Of a stretch of 64,000 nucleotides of DNA, positions 43,043 to 52,881 are shown in pieces. The stretch's first letter is position 1. The number at the start of each line of letters is the position of its first letter. The stretch comes from Roseobacter sp. SK209-2-6. Lineage in GTDB: Bacteria; Pseudomonadota; Alphaproteobacteria; Rhodobacterales; Rhodobacteraceae. The notes under the pieces are model-generated. The model did no database searches and was not told the origin of the DNA. It was given only the letters and a program-made list of their open reading frames with translations. The stretch is taken from positions 1-64,000 of the forward strand of contig NZ_AAYC01000007.1 in the NCBI RefSeq assembly GCF_000169455.1. Direction: 5' to 3'. Made by a program: the position numbers and the translations under genes.

Positions 43043-45901
43043 TTACTCCGCAGCTACTTGTTTTGAAACAAGAATATCCTTCAGATATCGCCCTGTATGG
43101 CTGCGGGGTTCCTTAGCTACAGCTTCTGGCGTACCGGTAGCAACGATCTCACCGCCGCCATCACCACCCTCTGGCCCGATGTCGATAATCCAGTCCGCGG
43201 TCTTGATGACATCGAGATTGTGCTCGATCACCACAACAGAATTGCCCTGTTCCACCAACTCGTGCAGAACCTCCAGCAGCTTTTTCACATCCTCGAAATG
43301 CAGGCCTGTCGTAGGTTCATCCAGGATATAGAGCGTCCGGCCCGTTGATCGTTTGGACAGCTCCTTTGACAGTTTCACCCGCTGCGCCTCACCGCCAGAG
43401 AGCGTAGTCGCTTGCTGGCCCACCTTGATATAGCCTAGGCCCACCCGCATCAGCGCATCCATCTTGTCCCGGATCGAGGGCACCGCCTGAAAGAAGCTTT
43501 GTGCCTCCTCCACAGTCATATCAAGCACATCGGCGATACTTTTGCCTTTGAATTTGATCTCCAGTGTTTCCCGGTTGTAGCGCGCGCCCTTGCAGGTCTC
43601 GCATTCCACATAGACATCCGGCAGGAAGTGCATCTCGATCTTGATGACGCCGTCACCCTGGCAGGCCTCGCAGCGCCCACCCTTGACGTTGAAGGAGAAC
43701 CGCCCCGGCTTGTAGCCGCGGGTCTTGGCCTCCGGCAGCCCGGCGAACCAGTCGCGGATCGGGGTGAAGGCCCCGGTGTAAGTGGCTGGATTCGAACGTG
43801 GAGTACGCCCGATAGGGCGCTGATCGATGTCGATCACCTTGTCTAAATGCTCCAGCCCTTTGATGCTCTCGCAAGGGGCTGGTGTCTGGCGCGCGCCATT
43901 AAGGCGCATCGAAGCGGTTTTGAACAGGGTTTCAATCGTCAGGGTGGATTTGCCACCGCCAGAGACCCCGGTCACGCAAAGGAATTTGCCCAGCGGGAAC
44001 TCCGCAGTCACATTCTTCAGGTTGTTGCCCGTGGCCTTGACCACCTTCAGCTTTTTCTTGTTGCCCTTGCGCCGCTTTGCAGGAACGGCAATCTCGCGGG
44101 TGCCGGACAGATACTGCCCGGTGATAGATGCGCTGTCATCAGCAACGACCTGCGGAGTGCCATGGCTGACCACCTGCCCGCCGTGCACACCTGCGCCTGG
44201 CCCAATGTCAAAGACATAATCCGCCTGGCGGATCATATCCTCATCATGCTCCACTACGATCACTGTGTTGCCCTGATCGCGCAGGTTCTTCAGCGTGGTT
44301 ATCAGGCGGTCATTGTCGCGCTGGTGCAAACCGATAGAGGGCTCGTCCAGCACATAGAGAACACCGGTAAGGCCTGAACCAATCTGGCTGGCCAGACGGA
44401 TACGCTGGCTCTCTCCGCCAGACAAAGTACCGGAGTTGCGTGACAGTGTCAGATACTCAAGCCCCACGTTATTCAGGAACCCCAGCCGCTCGCGGATCTC
44501 CTTAACGATGGCGCGGGCGATCTCTTGTTTCTGTTTGGTCAGATGGTTGGGCACATCCTCAATCCAGGCCAGCGCCTCGCGGATGGATTTCTGCACAACC
44601 TCACCCACATGGATACCCGCAATCTTGACCGCCAGCGCTTCCTCGCGCAGCCGGTACCCCCCACAGGACCCGCAGGAGCGGTTGTTCTGATAGCGTTCGA
44701 ATTCTTCGCGGATCCAGTTGCTGTCGGTCTCGCGGTAGCGCCGTTCCATGTTCGGAATGACGCCCTCAAAGACTCGGGTCACCTCATAGACCCGCCCGCC
44801 TTCGTCATAACGGAAGGGGATTTCCTCATCGCCGGAGCCATAGAGGAACACCTGTTTCACATGGGCTGGCAGGTCCTTCCACTGGGTGTTCTTATCGAAC
44901 TCATAATGCTTGGCGATGGCTTCAATCGTCTGCAGGAAATAAGGTGATTTACCCTTGCGCCAGGGCGCCAGAGCCCCGTCATAAATCTTGAGGCTCTGGT
45001 CAGGAACCACCAGCCGTTCGTCAAAGAACAGCTCAACCCCCAGGCCATCGCATTCGGTACAAGCCCCGAAGGGCGCGTTAAAGGAAAACAGGCGCGGTTC
45101 AATCTCAGGGATGGTGAAGCCACTAACCGGGCAGGCAAAATTCTCACTGAAAGTGATGCGTTCCGGATCCCCTTCACGCGGGGCGGTTTCCAGGATGGCA
45201 ATGCCATCGGCCAGGTCCAATGCTGTGCGCAGGGAATCCGCCAGACGGGTTTCCAGCCCTTCACGCACCACAATCCGGTCGACGACCACATCGATGTCAT
45301 GGCGGAATTTCTTGTCCAAGGTGGGCGGTTCATCCAACTCATAGAACTCGCCGTCGATCTTAACACGCTGGAAGCCCTGTTTGCGCAGTTCCAGCATTTC
45401 CTTTTTGTATTCGCCCTTGCGGTCGCGAACGATGGGCGCCAGCAGATAGCCGCGGGTCCCCTCCTCCAGCGACATTACCCGGTCCACCATGTCCTGCACC
45501 TGCTGTGCCTCAATCGGCTTGCCAGTAGCGGGACTGTAGGGCGTGCCGGCACGGGCAAAGAGTAGACGCAGATAGTCGTAGATCTCGGTCACCGTTCCAA
45601 CGGTCGAGCGCGGGTTTTTCGAGGTCGTCTTCTGTTCGATCGAAATGGCAGGGCTGAGGCCGGAGATATGATCCACATCCGGCTTTTCCATCATATCGAG
45701 GAATTGGCGCGCATAGGCAGAGAGGCTCTCGACATAGCGGCGCTGCCCCTCGGCATATATCGTGTCAAAGGCCAGCGAGGATTTGCCCGAGCCCGAAAGC
45801 CCAGTGATGACCACCAGCTCATCGCGTGGAATATCAACATCGATGCTCTTGAGATTGTGCTCGCGCGCTCCGCGCACCTCAATGGATTTCAGCTCTGCCA
45901 T
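43043..45901 (-). CDS. uvrA: Excinuclease ABC subunit A
   Basis: A 952-residue nucleotide-excision-repair ATPase. Both Walker A sites are present: GLSGSGKSS near residue 33 and GVSGGGKST near 650, each paired with a signature ([18 protein letters not shown]) and a Walker B ending in LDEP. Zinc cysteines are seen in [25 protein letters not shown] and CETCKGARY. With UvrB it finds damaged DNA. I use the ATG at 45901 ([18 protein letters not shown]), with GAGGG upstream, rather than the longer frame to 45952. No SOS box was identified by eye. Confidence 0.97.
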   Translation of the reverse strand: MAELKSIEVRGAREHNLKSIDVDIPRDELVVITGLSGSGKSSLAFDTIYAEGQRRYVESLSAYARQFLDMMEKPDVDHISGLSPAISIEQKTTSKNPRSTVGTVTEIYDYLRLLFARAGTPYSPATGKPIEAQQVQDMVDRVMSLEEGTRGYLLAPIVRDRKGEYKKEMLELRKQGFQRVKIDGEFYELDEPPTLDKKFRHDIDVVVDRIVVREGLETRLADSLRTALDLADGIAILETAPREGDPERITFSENFACPVSGFTIPEIEPRLFSFNAPFGACTECDGLGVELFFDERLVVPDQSLKIYDGALAPWRKGKSPYFLQTIEAIAKHYEFDKNTQWKDLPAHVKQVFLYGSGDEEIPFRYDEGGRVYEVTRVFEGVIPNMERRYRETDSNWIREEFERYQNNRSCGSCGGYRLREEALAVKIAGIHVGEVVQKSIREALAWIEDVPNHLTKQKQEIARAIVKEIRERLGFLNNVGLEYLTLSRNSGTLSGGESQRIRLASQIGSGLTGVLYVLDEPSIGLHQRDNDRLITTLKNLRDQGNTVIVVEHDEDMIRQADYVFDIGPGAGVHGGQVVSHGTPQVVADDSASITGQYLSGTREIAVPAKRRKGNKKKLKVVKATGNNLKNVTAEFPLGKFLCVTGVSGGGKSTLTIETLFKTASMRLNGARQTPAPCESIKGLEHLDKVIDIDQRPIGRTPRSNPATYTGAFTPIRDWFAGLPEAKTRGYKPGRFSFNVKGGRCEACQGDGVIKIEMHFLPDVYVECETCKGARYNRETLEIKFKGKSIADVLDMTVEEAQSFFQAVPSIRDKMDALMRVGLGYIKVGQQATTLSGGEAQRVKLSKELSKRSTGRTLYILDEPTTGLHFEDVKKLLEVLHELVEQGNSVVVIEHNLDVIKTADWIIDIGPEGGDGGGEIVATGTPEAVAKEPRSHTGRYLKDILVSKQVAAE

Positions 45902-46084
45902 TCTGCCCTCACGCCCAGAGATCCACCGCCCAAGCCCTGCCCGGACGGTCACCGCCTAGAGATAGGCAAACTTGGCAAAGACTCCAAGGGAAAAATGAGA
46001 ACATAGATGGAACATTTTGTTATTCCCTATCGAAGCCCCCATAACATCTTGGAGAATTCGCTAGATATAGAAGGCGGCAACCGG

Positions 46085-47251
46085 TCAGGCTGGCCGCGCT
46101 CTTAGCCAGCCAAGCAAGAGATGGCTTAGGAACCCGGCCAGGAACAACGCGATAAGGAGAGCCATCAACCCCGAATATCCTGAAAAACTCAGCATCAGAA
46201 CCATCATTGGCGTGCCAATGGTATTGCCCAGATTACCTGCTTGCGCCATGACACCACTTGCCTGTGCCCGAGCAGCATCAATGGCATTGAGTTGCGGAAC
46301 CGCGGCAAAGGACCCGCCCTGAACCAGTCCCATCGCTGCTGCAAGGGCAATGCAACCCAGAGGATCACCGGGGGTATACCAAAGCCAGATCACGGCCAGG
46401 GCGCAAAGCAAAAATCCCAGCTCCACGACCCTGATAGCGGTTTGAAAGCGCATGAGGAAAACGCCCAGGGTCATGGAACTGAGAATACTGGCCAGAGGCA
46501 TGGCGCCCAGCACGAACGCGCGCAGCTCCGGCTCAATATAGGGTGGTATGACGGTCAGAACCGCCACAAAGCAACAGGTATAGAACAGCCAGCCAGCCGC
46601 CGGCGCCGCCTTCCAAGGGGAGCGATAGATTGGCCAATGTAGGGCCGGTAAGCTCCGCAACGGAGGCAAAGGTTTTCGATCAGGCACCTTCATGTCCCGC
46701 AGGGCATACCCCAAGAAGAGTGCAAGGCCAGCCATGATCAGCGCGTGGGCCCAGAACAGCGCCAATACGCCCCAGGTCTGCACCAAAGGCAGTCCGAACC
46801 ACGCCAGGAGCGCAAAGGCGACTCCAAAAAACGTACTCCAGAGGCTCATAGCAATCCCTTGATGGCGCGGCGCGCTCAGCCCTGCGATCAGAGTGGGCGC
46901 CGCAACCACAACGCCAAGATGCGATATCCCTTCAACAAGACGTGTGCCCAGGAACCAGACATAGGGCAGATGCAAGGCCTGCAACCCAGACAAGAGGGCG
47001 CCCAGCCATAGGCAGGCGACAATGGTTCTTCGATAGCCAAGCGAGGCAACAAAAATCCCAGCAACCAGCCCCAATGCGATCCCCACCGCACCGACAAGCG
47101 AGACACTAAAACTCAGATTGGCACCCGCTGATGGATAGAGCTCTGGCAACTTGTCATAGACAACACTGATCTTGCCGTATTGCGCCGCAACTCCAAGTCC
47201 AGCCATCCAAATGGCAAGCACCGGAAGCCATCGCGTTGTCTGAACCACCAT
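46085..47251 (-). CDS. MFS transporter
   Basis: A 388-residue membrane protein with 12 predicted helices and MFS-like loop features (GYRRTIVACLWLG between helices 2 and 3, RLVEGISHLGVVVAAPT in helix 4). The ATG at 47251 is chosen because GAGG lies six bases before the coding start; the frame can be extended four codons. It is probably a small-molecule exporter or importer; the substrate is unknown. It stands alone between uvrA and lpd. Confidence 0.85.
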   Translation of the reverse strand: MVVQTTRWLPVLAIWMAGLGVAAQYGKISVVYDKLPELYPSAGANLSFSVSLVGAVGIALGLVAGIFVASLGYRRTIVACLWLGALLSGLQALHLPYVWFLGTRLVEGISHLGVVVAAPTLIAGLSAPRHQGIAMSLWSTFFGVAFALLAWFGLPLVQTWGVLALFWAHALIMAGLALFLGYALRDMKVPDRKPLPPLRSLPALHWPIYRSPWKAAPAAGWLFYTCCFVAVLTVIPPYIEPELRAFVLGAMPLASILSSMTLGVFLMRFQTAIRVVELGFLLCALAVIWLWYTPGDPLGCIALAAAMGLVQGGSFAAVPQLNAIDAARAQASGVMAQAGNLGNTIGTPMMVLMLSFSGYSGLMALLIALFLAGFLSHLLLGWLRARPA

Positions 47252-47726
47252 CGCCAACCTCACTCTGCTTTATCGGCAGAGCGCTGTTGCGGTGCTGCCT
47301 ATCTATTGCCAGCCGGTTGTAGAGCGAGACACATCGGAGTGCCAGTTCCGCAAGATCTCCATCTTATCTTTTCCCATGGCTTTTGTGTGCGGCCGTCGGT
47401 CTGGCAGACACCAGCGTAAAATTCTCTGAAGCATGTGGTTTCTCGCCCTAAACAAAAACTCGGGCGCCTCTTTACTGTTTGGTGAGTGGTTTAGGCTCCT
47501 GCCCTTCTGGGTGGGAGACCTCTCTAGGAGGCGCCTGGATTGGGGCAGGAATAGGGCAGACTTGCCTCAATCCCAGAAAACGCCGCCACATTCGTTGGCC
47601 CGGCGGCGGGAATATCGCTACAATTTGTGCCAGATTTCAATGATCTTGCACTCACCTTGGCCTTTGACTCGCGCTAAAAACACCGCAATCCATTGAAGTT
47701 AAAAGGGTTTCAAAAGCCCCGCAAGA
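47252..47726. other. Intergenic region with no recognised gene
   Basis: An 88-codon plus-strand frame (47433-47696) lacks family-like content and a ribosome site. The promoter of the leftward MFS gene should lie at the left side. Confidence 0.5.
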
Positions 47727-47757
47727 AAGGCGCACCCTCATAAGGGGAGCGCGCCTT
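47727..47757 (-). terminator. Terminator hairpin downstream of lpd
   Basis: AAGGCGC (47727-47733) pairs with GCGCCTT (47751-47757), with an inner CCCT/AGGG pairing. On minus the stem is followed by TCTTGCGGGGCTTTT. It lies about 30 bp beyond the lpd stop. Confidence 0.6.
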
Positions 47758-47790
47758 CCACTTCACAGTAAAAAATAGAGCAGATGCCAT

Positions 47791-49185
47791 CTACATGTGG
47801 ATCACACGGTCAAAGGCATCCAGCACGCTCTCATGCATCATTTCGCTGAGGGTCGGATGCGGGAAGACCGTGTTCATCAGATCTTCTTCTGTTGTTTCCA
47901 GCTGACGGCCAACGACATAGCCCTGGATCATCTCTGTCACTTCTGCCCCGACCATATGGGCGCCCAGCAGCTCGCCGGTTTTGGCATCAAAAACCGTCTT
48001 GATCATGCCTTCAGCCTCACCCAAGGCGATGGCCTTACCATTGCCAATAAACGGGAAACGGCCGACTTTGATGTCATAGCCCAGCTCTTTGGCCTTGGCT
48101 TCGGTATAGCCTACACTTGCCACTTGCGGATGACAGTAGGTACAACCCGCGATGCTTTCTGGTTTTACGGGATGCGCGTGTTTCCCCGCGATCAGCTCTG
48201 CCACCATGACACCTTCGTGGCTTGCCTTATGCGCCAACCAGGGCGCACCTGCGATATCGCCAATCGCATAGAGCCCCTCTATACCGGTACGACAGAAGGC
48301 ATCGGTGACCACATGGGTGCGATCCACTTTGACACCCAAGGCTTCAAGCCCCAGGCCTTCGACATTGCCGACGATACCCACCGCGGAAATCACCGTGTCA
48401 AATTCCTGTTTTTCGATCTTGCCGCCAACCTCAATATGGGCGGTCACTTTACCCTTACCCCGATCGAGCTGCTTGACCATGGCTTTCTCCATGATCTTCA
48501 TGCCCTGTTTCACAAAGGCCTTTTTGGCAAAGGCCGAAATTTCGGCATCTTCAACCGGCAGCACCCGATCCATAACTTCAACAACGGTCGTATCGGCGCC
48601 AAGCGTGTTATAAAAGCTGGCAAATTCAATCCCGATTGCGCCGGAACCAATCACCAGGAGCTTCTTTGGCATCCGCACCGGCTGAAGCGCGTGTTTATAG
48701 GTCCAGACCAGATCCCCATCCGCCTCAAGTCCGGGCAACTCGCGGGCACGGGCACCTGTCGCTAGAACAATGTTCTTTGCGGTGAGGTCTTCTACACCCT
48801 TGTCGGTCTTGACAGCGACCTTCCCCTTGGCGGGGATTGACGCTTCCCCCATCACCACGGTGATCTTGTTTTTCTTCATCAAATGGCCAATGCCCGATGA
48901 AAGCTGTTTTGCGACCCCACGAGAGCGCTTCACAACCGCATCCAGATCGTAACCGATCTTTTCTGCTTTCAGACCAAACTCTGCCGCGCGCTCCATCAGA
49001 TGGAAAACCTCGGATGAGCGCAGCAAGGCCTTTGTTGGAATACAGCCCCAGTTCAAGCAGATGCCGCCCAGATGCTCTCGTTCAACAATTGCGGTTTTCA
49101 GTCCCAGCTGGGCCGCGCGGATGGCTGCGACATAGCCTCCGGGGCCTGCTCCAATTACGATCACATCATAAGATTGCGCAGCCAT
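47791..49185 (-). CDS. lpdA: Dihydrolipoyl dehydrogenase (E3)
   Basis: A 464-residue flavoprotein. The FAD loop GAGPGGYVAAIRAAQLG starts at residue 12, the redox disulfide is in GGICLNWGCIPTKALL (Cys-x4-Cys), and the C-terminal HPTLSEMMHE holds the active-site His-Glu pair. It reoxidises lipoyl groups of 2-oxoacid dehydrogenase or glycine-cleavage complexes. GAGGGAAC precedes the ATG. It is monocistronic here, away from pdhA (63.9 kb), so it may serve other complexes as well. Twin palindromes lie upstream at 49214-49239. Confidence 0.95.
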   Translation of the reverse strand: MAAQSYDVIVIGAGPGGYVAAIRAAQLGLKTAIVEREHLGGICLNWGCIPTKALLRSSEVFHLMERAAEFGLKAEKIGYDLDAVVKRSRGVAKQLSSGIGHLMKKNKITVVMGEASIPAKGKVAVKTDKGVEDLTAKNIVLATGARARELPGLEADGDLVWTYKHALQPVRMPKKLLVIGSGAIGIEFASFYNTLGADTTVVEVMDRVLPVEDAEISAFAKKAFVKQGMKIMEKAMVKQLDRGKGKVTAHIEVGGKIEKQEFDTVISAVGIVGNVEGLGLEALGVKVDRTHVVTDAFCRTGIEGLYAIGDIAGAPWLAHKASHEGVMVAELIAGKHAHPVKPESIAGCTYCHPQVASVGYTEAKAKELGYDIKVGRFPFIGNGKAIALGEAEGMIKTVFDAKTGELLGAHMVGAEVTEMIQGYVVGRQLETTEEDLMNTVFPHPTLSEMMHESVLDAFDRVIHM

Positions 49186-49213
49186 TATGTTCCCTCACAA
49201 AACAGGATCCGTA

Positions 49214-49239
49214 AAACTAGTTTACCGTTAAACTAGTTT
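49214..49239. promoter_or_regulatory. Tandem palindromes AAACTAGTTT upstream of lpdA
   Basis: The perfect 10-bp palindrome AAACTAGTTT occurs at 49214-49223 and 49230-49239, 16 bp apart centre to centre and about 30-55 bp before the lpdA start. The spacing suits cooperative dimer binding. The regulator is unknown. Confidence 0.6.
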
Positions 49240-49470
49240 CTTTCAAACTGCAATTCCTCATATCACCCTATGAGGGACAGCGGTGATTTGTCTCAATCGA
49301 CCAATTCAAATACAACTAGGAAACTCAGACAAGCCCAACATAGCTTGCCCTTTCAAAATGAACAGACCCAGGTGGAGTGGAACGAATGCCCCCCTCCGGT
49401 AGCGCCCCCATCCGAACAGGCAGGGCGCTGACCTCTGCGTATCCCTGGTGCAAATTAAACCAAAAGAAAC
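49240..49470. other. Intergenic region, lpdA / DUF924
   Basis: No gene is visible. It lies downstream of the DUF924 terminator and upstream of the lpdA operator. Confidence 0.5.
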
Positions 49471-49500
49471 GAAAAAGCGCCCCAGTTACAGGAGCGCTTT
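49471..49500 (-). terminator. Intrinsic terminator after DUF924 gene
   Basis: On minus, AAAGCGC (complement of 49494-49500) pairs with GCGCTTT (complement of 49474-49480), and the T-run continues as TTTTTC. It lies about 65 bp after the DUF924 stop. Confidence 0.75.
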
Positions 49501-49563
49501 GAGGGTGACTTTTGCCCTATTGATCGAGGCCAGATCTACTGCTCAGTCGCCAAGGGTAGTCGG

Positions 49564-50142
49564 TCAGCTGGCAGCTTCTAGGGTACGTACGGTTTCACCG
49601 TAGCCACCTGCCATTACATAGTCCAATTCAGGACGTGTGCTGGCCCGGTGCAATGCCTCGTTCCGGTAAGGGAAACGCCCAAATTTGCGGATCACCTCTC
49701 GATGCGCACGCGCATGAAGCAAATTGCTTGCGCCTGTCTTTGGCATCCTCTCAAGCATCAAGCGGATGCAACGCTCTTGATCACATAGATTTTCAGAGTG
49801 CATCAACGGCAGATAAAAGAACTGGCGCGCCGGCTCGTCGATTTTGAGATCCCATTTCTTGTTGATTGCAACCTTGGCCGCTGCCAATGCCGCCCGATCA
49901 CTGCCAAAGGCCTCTCCAGCGCCACGGAACATATTCCGGGGGAACTGATCTGTCAGGATAATGTAAGCCAATGTTCCAGATGGATAGGTCAACCACATGG
50001 AAAACTTACCTTCGTGCGCGCCCTCCCAAGTGCTTAAAAACCGATCGCGGATCTCTTGATCCAGCGTTTCATTACTATTGTACCAGCCGTTTTCGCCGAC
50101 TTTATCAAGCCAGAATTCGAGGATCGCCTCAGGGCCCTGCAT
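49564..50142 (-). CDS. DUF924-family protein
   Basis: A 192-residue mostly helical protein with family features: ILEFWLDKVGENGWY, YIILTDQFPRNMFRG and YLPLMHSENLCDQERCI. It is a conserved bacterial family with a TPR-like fold and no agreed function. The ATG at 50142 (MQGPEA) has GGAG upstream; an in-frame GTG eight codons earlier is less likely. It has its own terminator. Confidence 0.87.
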   Translation of the reverse strand: MQGPEAILEFWLDKVGENGWYNSNETLDQEIRDRFLSTWEGAHEGKFSMWLTYPSGTLAYIILTDQFPRNMFRGAGEAFGSDRAALAAAKVAINKKWDLKIDEPARQFFYLPLMHSENLCDQERCIRLMLERMPKTGASNLLHARAHREVIRKFGRFPYRNEALHRASTRPELDYVMAGGYGETVRTLEAAS

Positions 50143-50284
50143 CGGTCCAATCTCCAAGTGTCTCACTAAGAACCACTTCAGACGAATTTAGACAGATTTG
50201 ACAAGTGACCCCGGGTCACAAATTGCAACATATGGGGTCATTTGCTGAAATATTCCTCACAAGGACATGGGGTTAGCGCAATCA

Positions 50285-51556
50285 CTAGGCGTCACCGGCG
50301 GCTTCTTGCTCTTCCATATCTGTTTCAATGGCATATTCCTGGGCAAATTCTACCACAACCGGCGAACCTGTTGGCGCCATCGGCGCCATGATTCCCGTAT
50401 CTTCGACCGGGATCGCAGCCCGTTGGGTCGTCCGATAGAGAGCATAGACCGCAAGCATCAACAGCAGGACGGCCATGAAGAGGAAGAAGCCTGAGGGGCC
50501 AAAGACGGCATCATCCATCATCCAGCCGGTTATCAGAGGACCAGCAATTGCGCCCAAACCATTGATGAAGACCAAGCCGCCAGAGGCCGCTGCCATATCA
50601 TCGTGATCCAGATAGTCATTGGTATGGGCAATCAGCAGCGAGTAGAGCGGGTTCGACATCCCGCCAATCAGAAAGGCTGCGGCAAGAAGGAAAGTGAACT
50701 CCCCTCCTAGCCTCATACCAATCAGCGCAGCCGCGCCACCAAGCGCAGAAACCACCAGAACCAAAACCCGCCGATCCATCCAGTCAGAGGCCCAACCCAA
50801 GGGATATTGCAGAACAATGGCTCCGATATAGAAGGTTGCGATAAAGATCGAGATCTGGCCAAGGGTCAGCCCGGCAGAAGCGGCGTAAACCGCGCTCATT
50901 CCGAATTGCGCCGAGAACACTCCGCCCAGCAAGAACATGCCAACACAGCCCAATGGGGAAGCATGCATCAACTGGCGCAGCGTCATCGGTTTGGTGGTGT
51001 CAAAAGCAGGTGTTGGCGAAATCGACAAAAGGATCGGCGCGAAGGACACCGAAACCACGATGGAGGCGATTACAAAGGTCTCATAGCCCGAAGGATCGCC
51101 CACCAGCATCAATGCCTGTGCCGCGACGATCCCGAAGGTCTGAACGATCATATAGAGAGACAGAGCCTTGCCGCGATTGGCATTGTCAGCCGCATTGTTC
51201 AGCCAGCTCTCCGCGGTCACATAAACGCCCGAAAAGCAGAAGCCGATCAAGATCCGTCCTAGAGCCCAGGCAATCGGGTTTGCAATTGCCGGATACAGGA
51301 TCATCACCGCCGAGATCAGCGAGGCCAGAGCCGCAAAGACGCGCACATGGCCAACCCGACGGATCATTTCCGGCGCCAAACGTGAGCCCCCAAGGAAACC
51401 TACAAAATAGGCCGACATCACCAGGGACATCTCAAAGGTAGAGAAACCTTCCAGCGAACCACGCACGCCCAGAATGGTGCCTTGAAGACCGTTGCCGATC
51501 ATCAGCATCCCCATCCCCAAGAGCAGCGCCCATGCGCTTGACAAGACCTGCAGCAT
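50285..51556 (-). CDS. MFS transporter (YcaD-like)
   Basis: A 423-residue protein with 12 membrane helices, the MFS loop GSRLAPEMIRRVGHVRVF between helices 2 and 3, and an acidic C-terminal tail (ETDMEEQEAAGD). The tail and helix layout resemble the YcaD-type MFS group of unknown substrate. The ATG at 51556 is chosen because GGAG precedes it; the frame extends nine codons further. No operon partner is evident. Confidence 0.87.
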   Translation of the reverse strand: MLQVLSSAWALLLGMGMLMIGNGLQGTILGVRGSLEGFSTFEMSLVMSAYFVGFLGGSRLAPEMIRRVGHVRVFAALASLISAVMILYPAIANPIAWALGRILIGFCFSGVYVTAESWLNNAADNANRGKALSLYMIVQTFGIVAAQALMLVGDPSGYETFVIASIVVSVSFAPILLSISPTPAFDTTKPMTLRQLMHASPLGCVGMFLLGGVFSAQFGMSAVYAASAGLTLGQISIFIATFYIGAIVLQYPLGWASDWMDRRVLVLVVSALGGAAALIGMRLGGEFTFLLAAAFLIGGMSNPLYSLLIAHTNDYLDHDDMAAASGGLVFINGLGAIAGPLITGWMMDDAVFGPSGFFLFMAVLLLMLAVYALYRTTQRAAIPVEDTGIMAPMAPTGSPVVVEFAQEYAIETDMEEQEAAGDA

Positions 51557-51750
51557 CTCAGTGGCTCCTTTGCCAGCACGCATATGCCACCCGGACCAGA
51601 TCCAGACAGCAAATGCCCCAATAGAATTATGCGCCGGGGCGCCCCACGCTTAAACAAGGGGTATCGGCTTGATTTGTTTCGTTTTCGTGACTCAACTCTT
51701 CGTTCTTTATCAGAACGGGTCGTGCAGGCGCTTGTCTAGAGTTATTCGCG

Positions 51751-52821
51751 TCACTTCTGCGGCGTATTCGTCCCATCGGGCAATAAAAGCGACGCATCCC
51801 CGTAAGAGAAGAAACGATATTCGCCCTCTACCGCATGGGCATAAATCTCGCGCACGCGCTCTTGGCCCATCAATGCTGAAATCAACATAAGAAGCGTCGA
51901 TTTGGGCAGATGGAAATTGGTCATCAGGGCGTCAGTGGCCTGAAAGGAAAACCCCGGATAGATAAAGATATCCGTCTCCCCCTCCCAGGGTTCAACACGC
52001 CCATCCCGAGCAGCGCTTTCTATCAATCGCAGCGCAGTCGTTCCAACCGGAATGACCCGTCCGCCCGCAGCCTTGGTTTCAGCAATCTCAGAAGCGGCCT
52101 GCTCAGAGACTTTCCCCCATTCCGCGTGCATCTTATGGGTGGTCACATCGTCAACCTTGACCGGCAAAAAGGTCCCTGCCCCCACATGCAGGGTCACATG
52201 AGTGAACTTGACACCCTTTTCCTGCAGAGCTTCCAAAAGCGCGGTGTCAAAATGCAAAGAGGCTGTTGGCGCGGCAACAGCGCCTGAGTTTTTGGCCCAA
52301 ACGGTCTGGTAGTCTGTTTTGTCCTGTGCATCCGCCGCACGCTTGGCGGCGATGTAGGGCGGCAATGGCATCGCCCCTGCCTGCGCAAGTGCGGCGTCAA
52401 AATCTTCACCCTGCAGGTTGAAAGACAAAAGCCCCTGCCCGTCCTCTACGCCCACCAATTCAGCCGAGAGCGCATCAGAAAATACGATCCTCTCACCAAG
52501 CTTGATCTTTTTCAGAGGTTTCAACAGCCCCGCCCAGCTCCCATCCGAGCGTGGCTCCAGCAGTGTCACTTCAATGCGCGCGGCAGTTTTTCCCTGGGCA
52601 CTTTCACGGTGGCGCAGGCCGGACAGCCGCGCGGGAATGACCTTCGTGTCATTCAAAACCAACCGGTCGCCTGGCTTTAGCCAATCGATCAGATCAGTCA
52701 CTGTTTGATCATGGATTTCTTGCGGCGTCGCGACAAGCATCCTAGCCGAGCTGCGCGGCGATGCGGGCCGCGTAGCGATCAAGGTCTCGGGCAGGTCAAA
52801 GTCAAAATCACTCAGTTTCAT
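51751..52821 (-). CDS. queA: tRNA preQ1(34) S-adenosylmethionine ribosyltransferase-isomerase
   Basis: A 356-residue enzyme that adds the epoxycyclopentane ring to preQ1 in tRNA during queuosine synthesis, using the ribosyl part of SAM. Family blocks are clear: [46 protein letters not shown] and [18 protein letters not shown]. The length is normal. It is in the same direction as the large AsmA-like gene 60 bp upstream and may be cotranscribed with it. Confidence 0.96.
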   Translation of the reverse strand: MKLSDFDFDLPETLIATRPASPRSSARMLVATPQEIHDQTVTDLIDWLKPGDRLVLNDTKVIPARLSGLRHRESAQGKTAARIEVTLLEPRSDGSWAGLLKPLKKIKLGERIVFSDALSAELVGVEDGQGLLSFNLQGEDFDAALAQAGAMPLPPYIAAKRAADAQDKTDYQTVWAKNSGAVAAPTASLHFDTALLEALQEKGVKFTHVTLHVGAGTFLPVKVDDVTTHKMHAEWGKVSEQAASEIAETKAAGGRVIPVGTTALRLIESAARDGRVEPWEGETDIFIYPGFSFQATDALMTNFHLPKSTLLMLISALMGQERVREIYAHAVEGEYRFFSYGDASLLLPDGTNTPQK

Positions 52822-52881
52822 GCGGGTCCCTTAGGACTTTTGGTGGGGTTTGGCTATGACTTTTCCTACTCTCGGGTGCCC

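Noticed and set aside
43032-45952. Many long plus-strand ORFs opposite uvrA, and similar ones opposite DctM and lpdA.
   Set aside because: They are shadows of well-recognised genes with high third-position GC.
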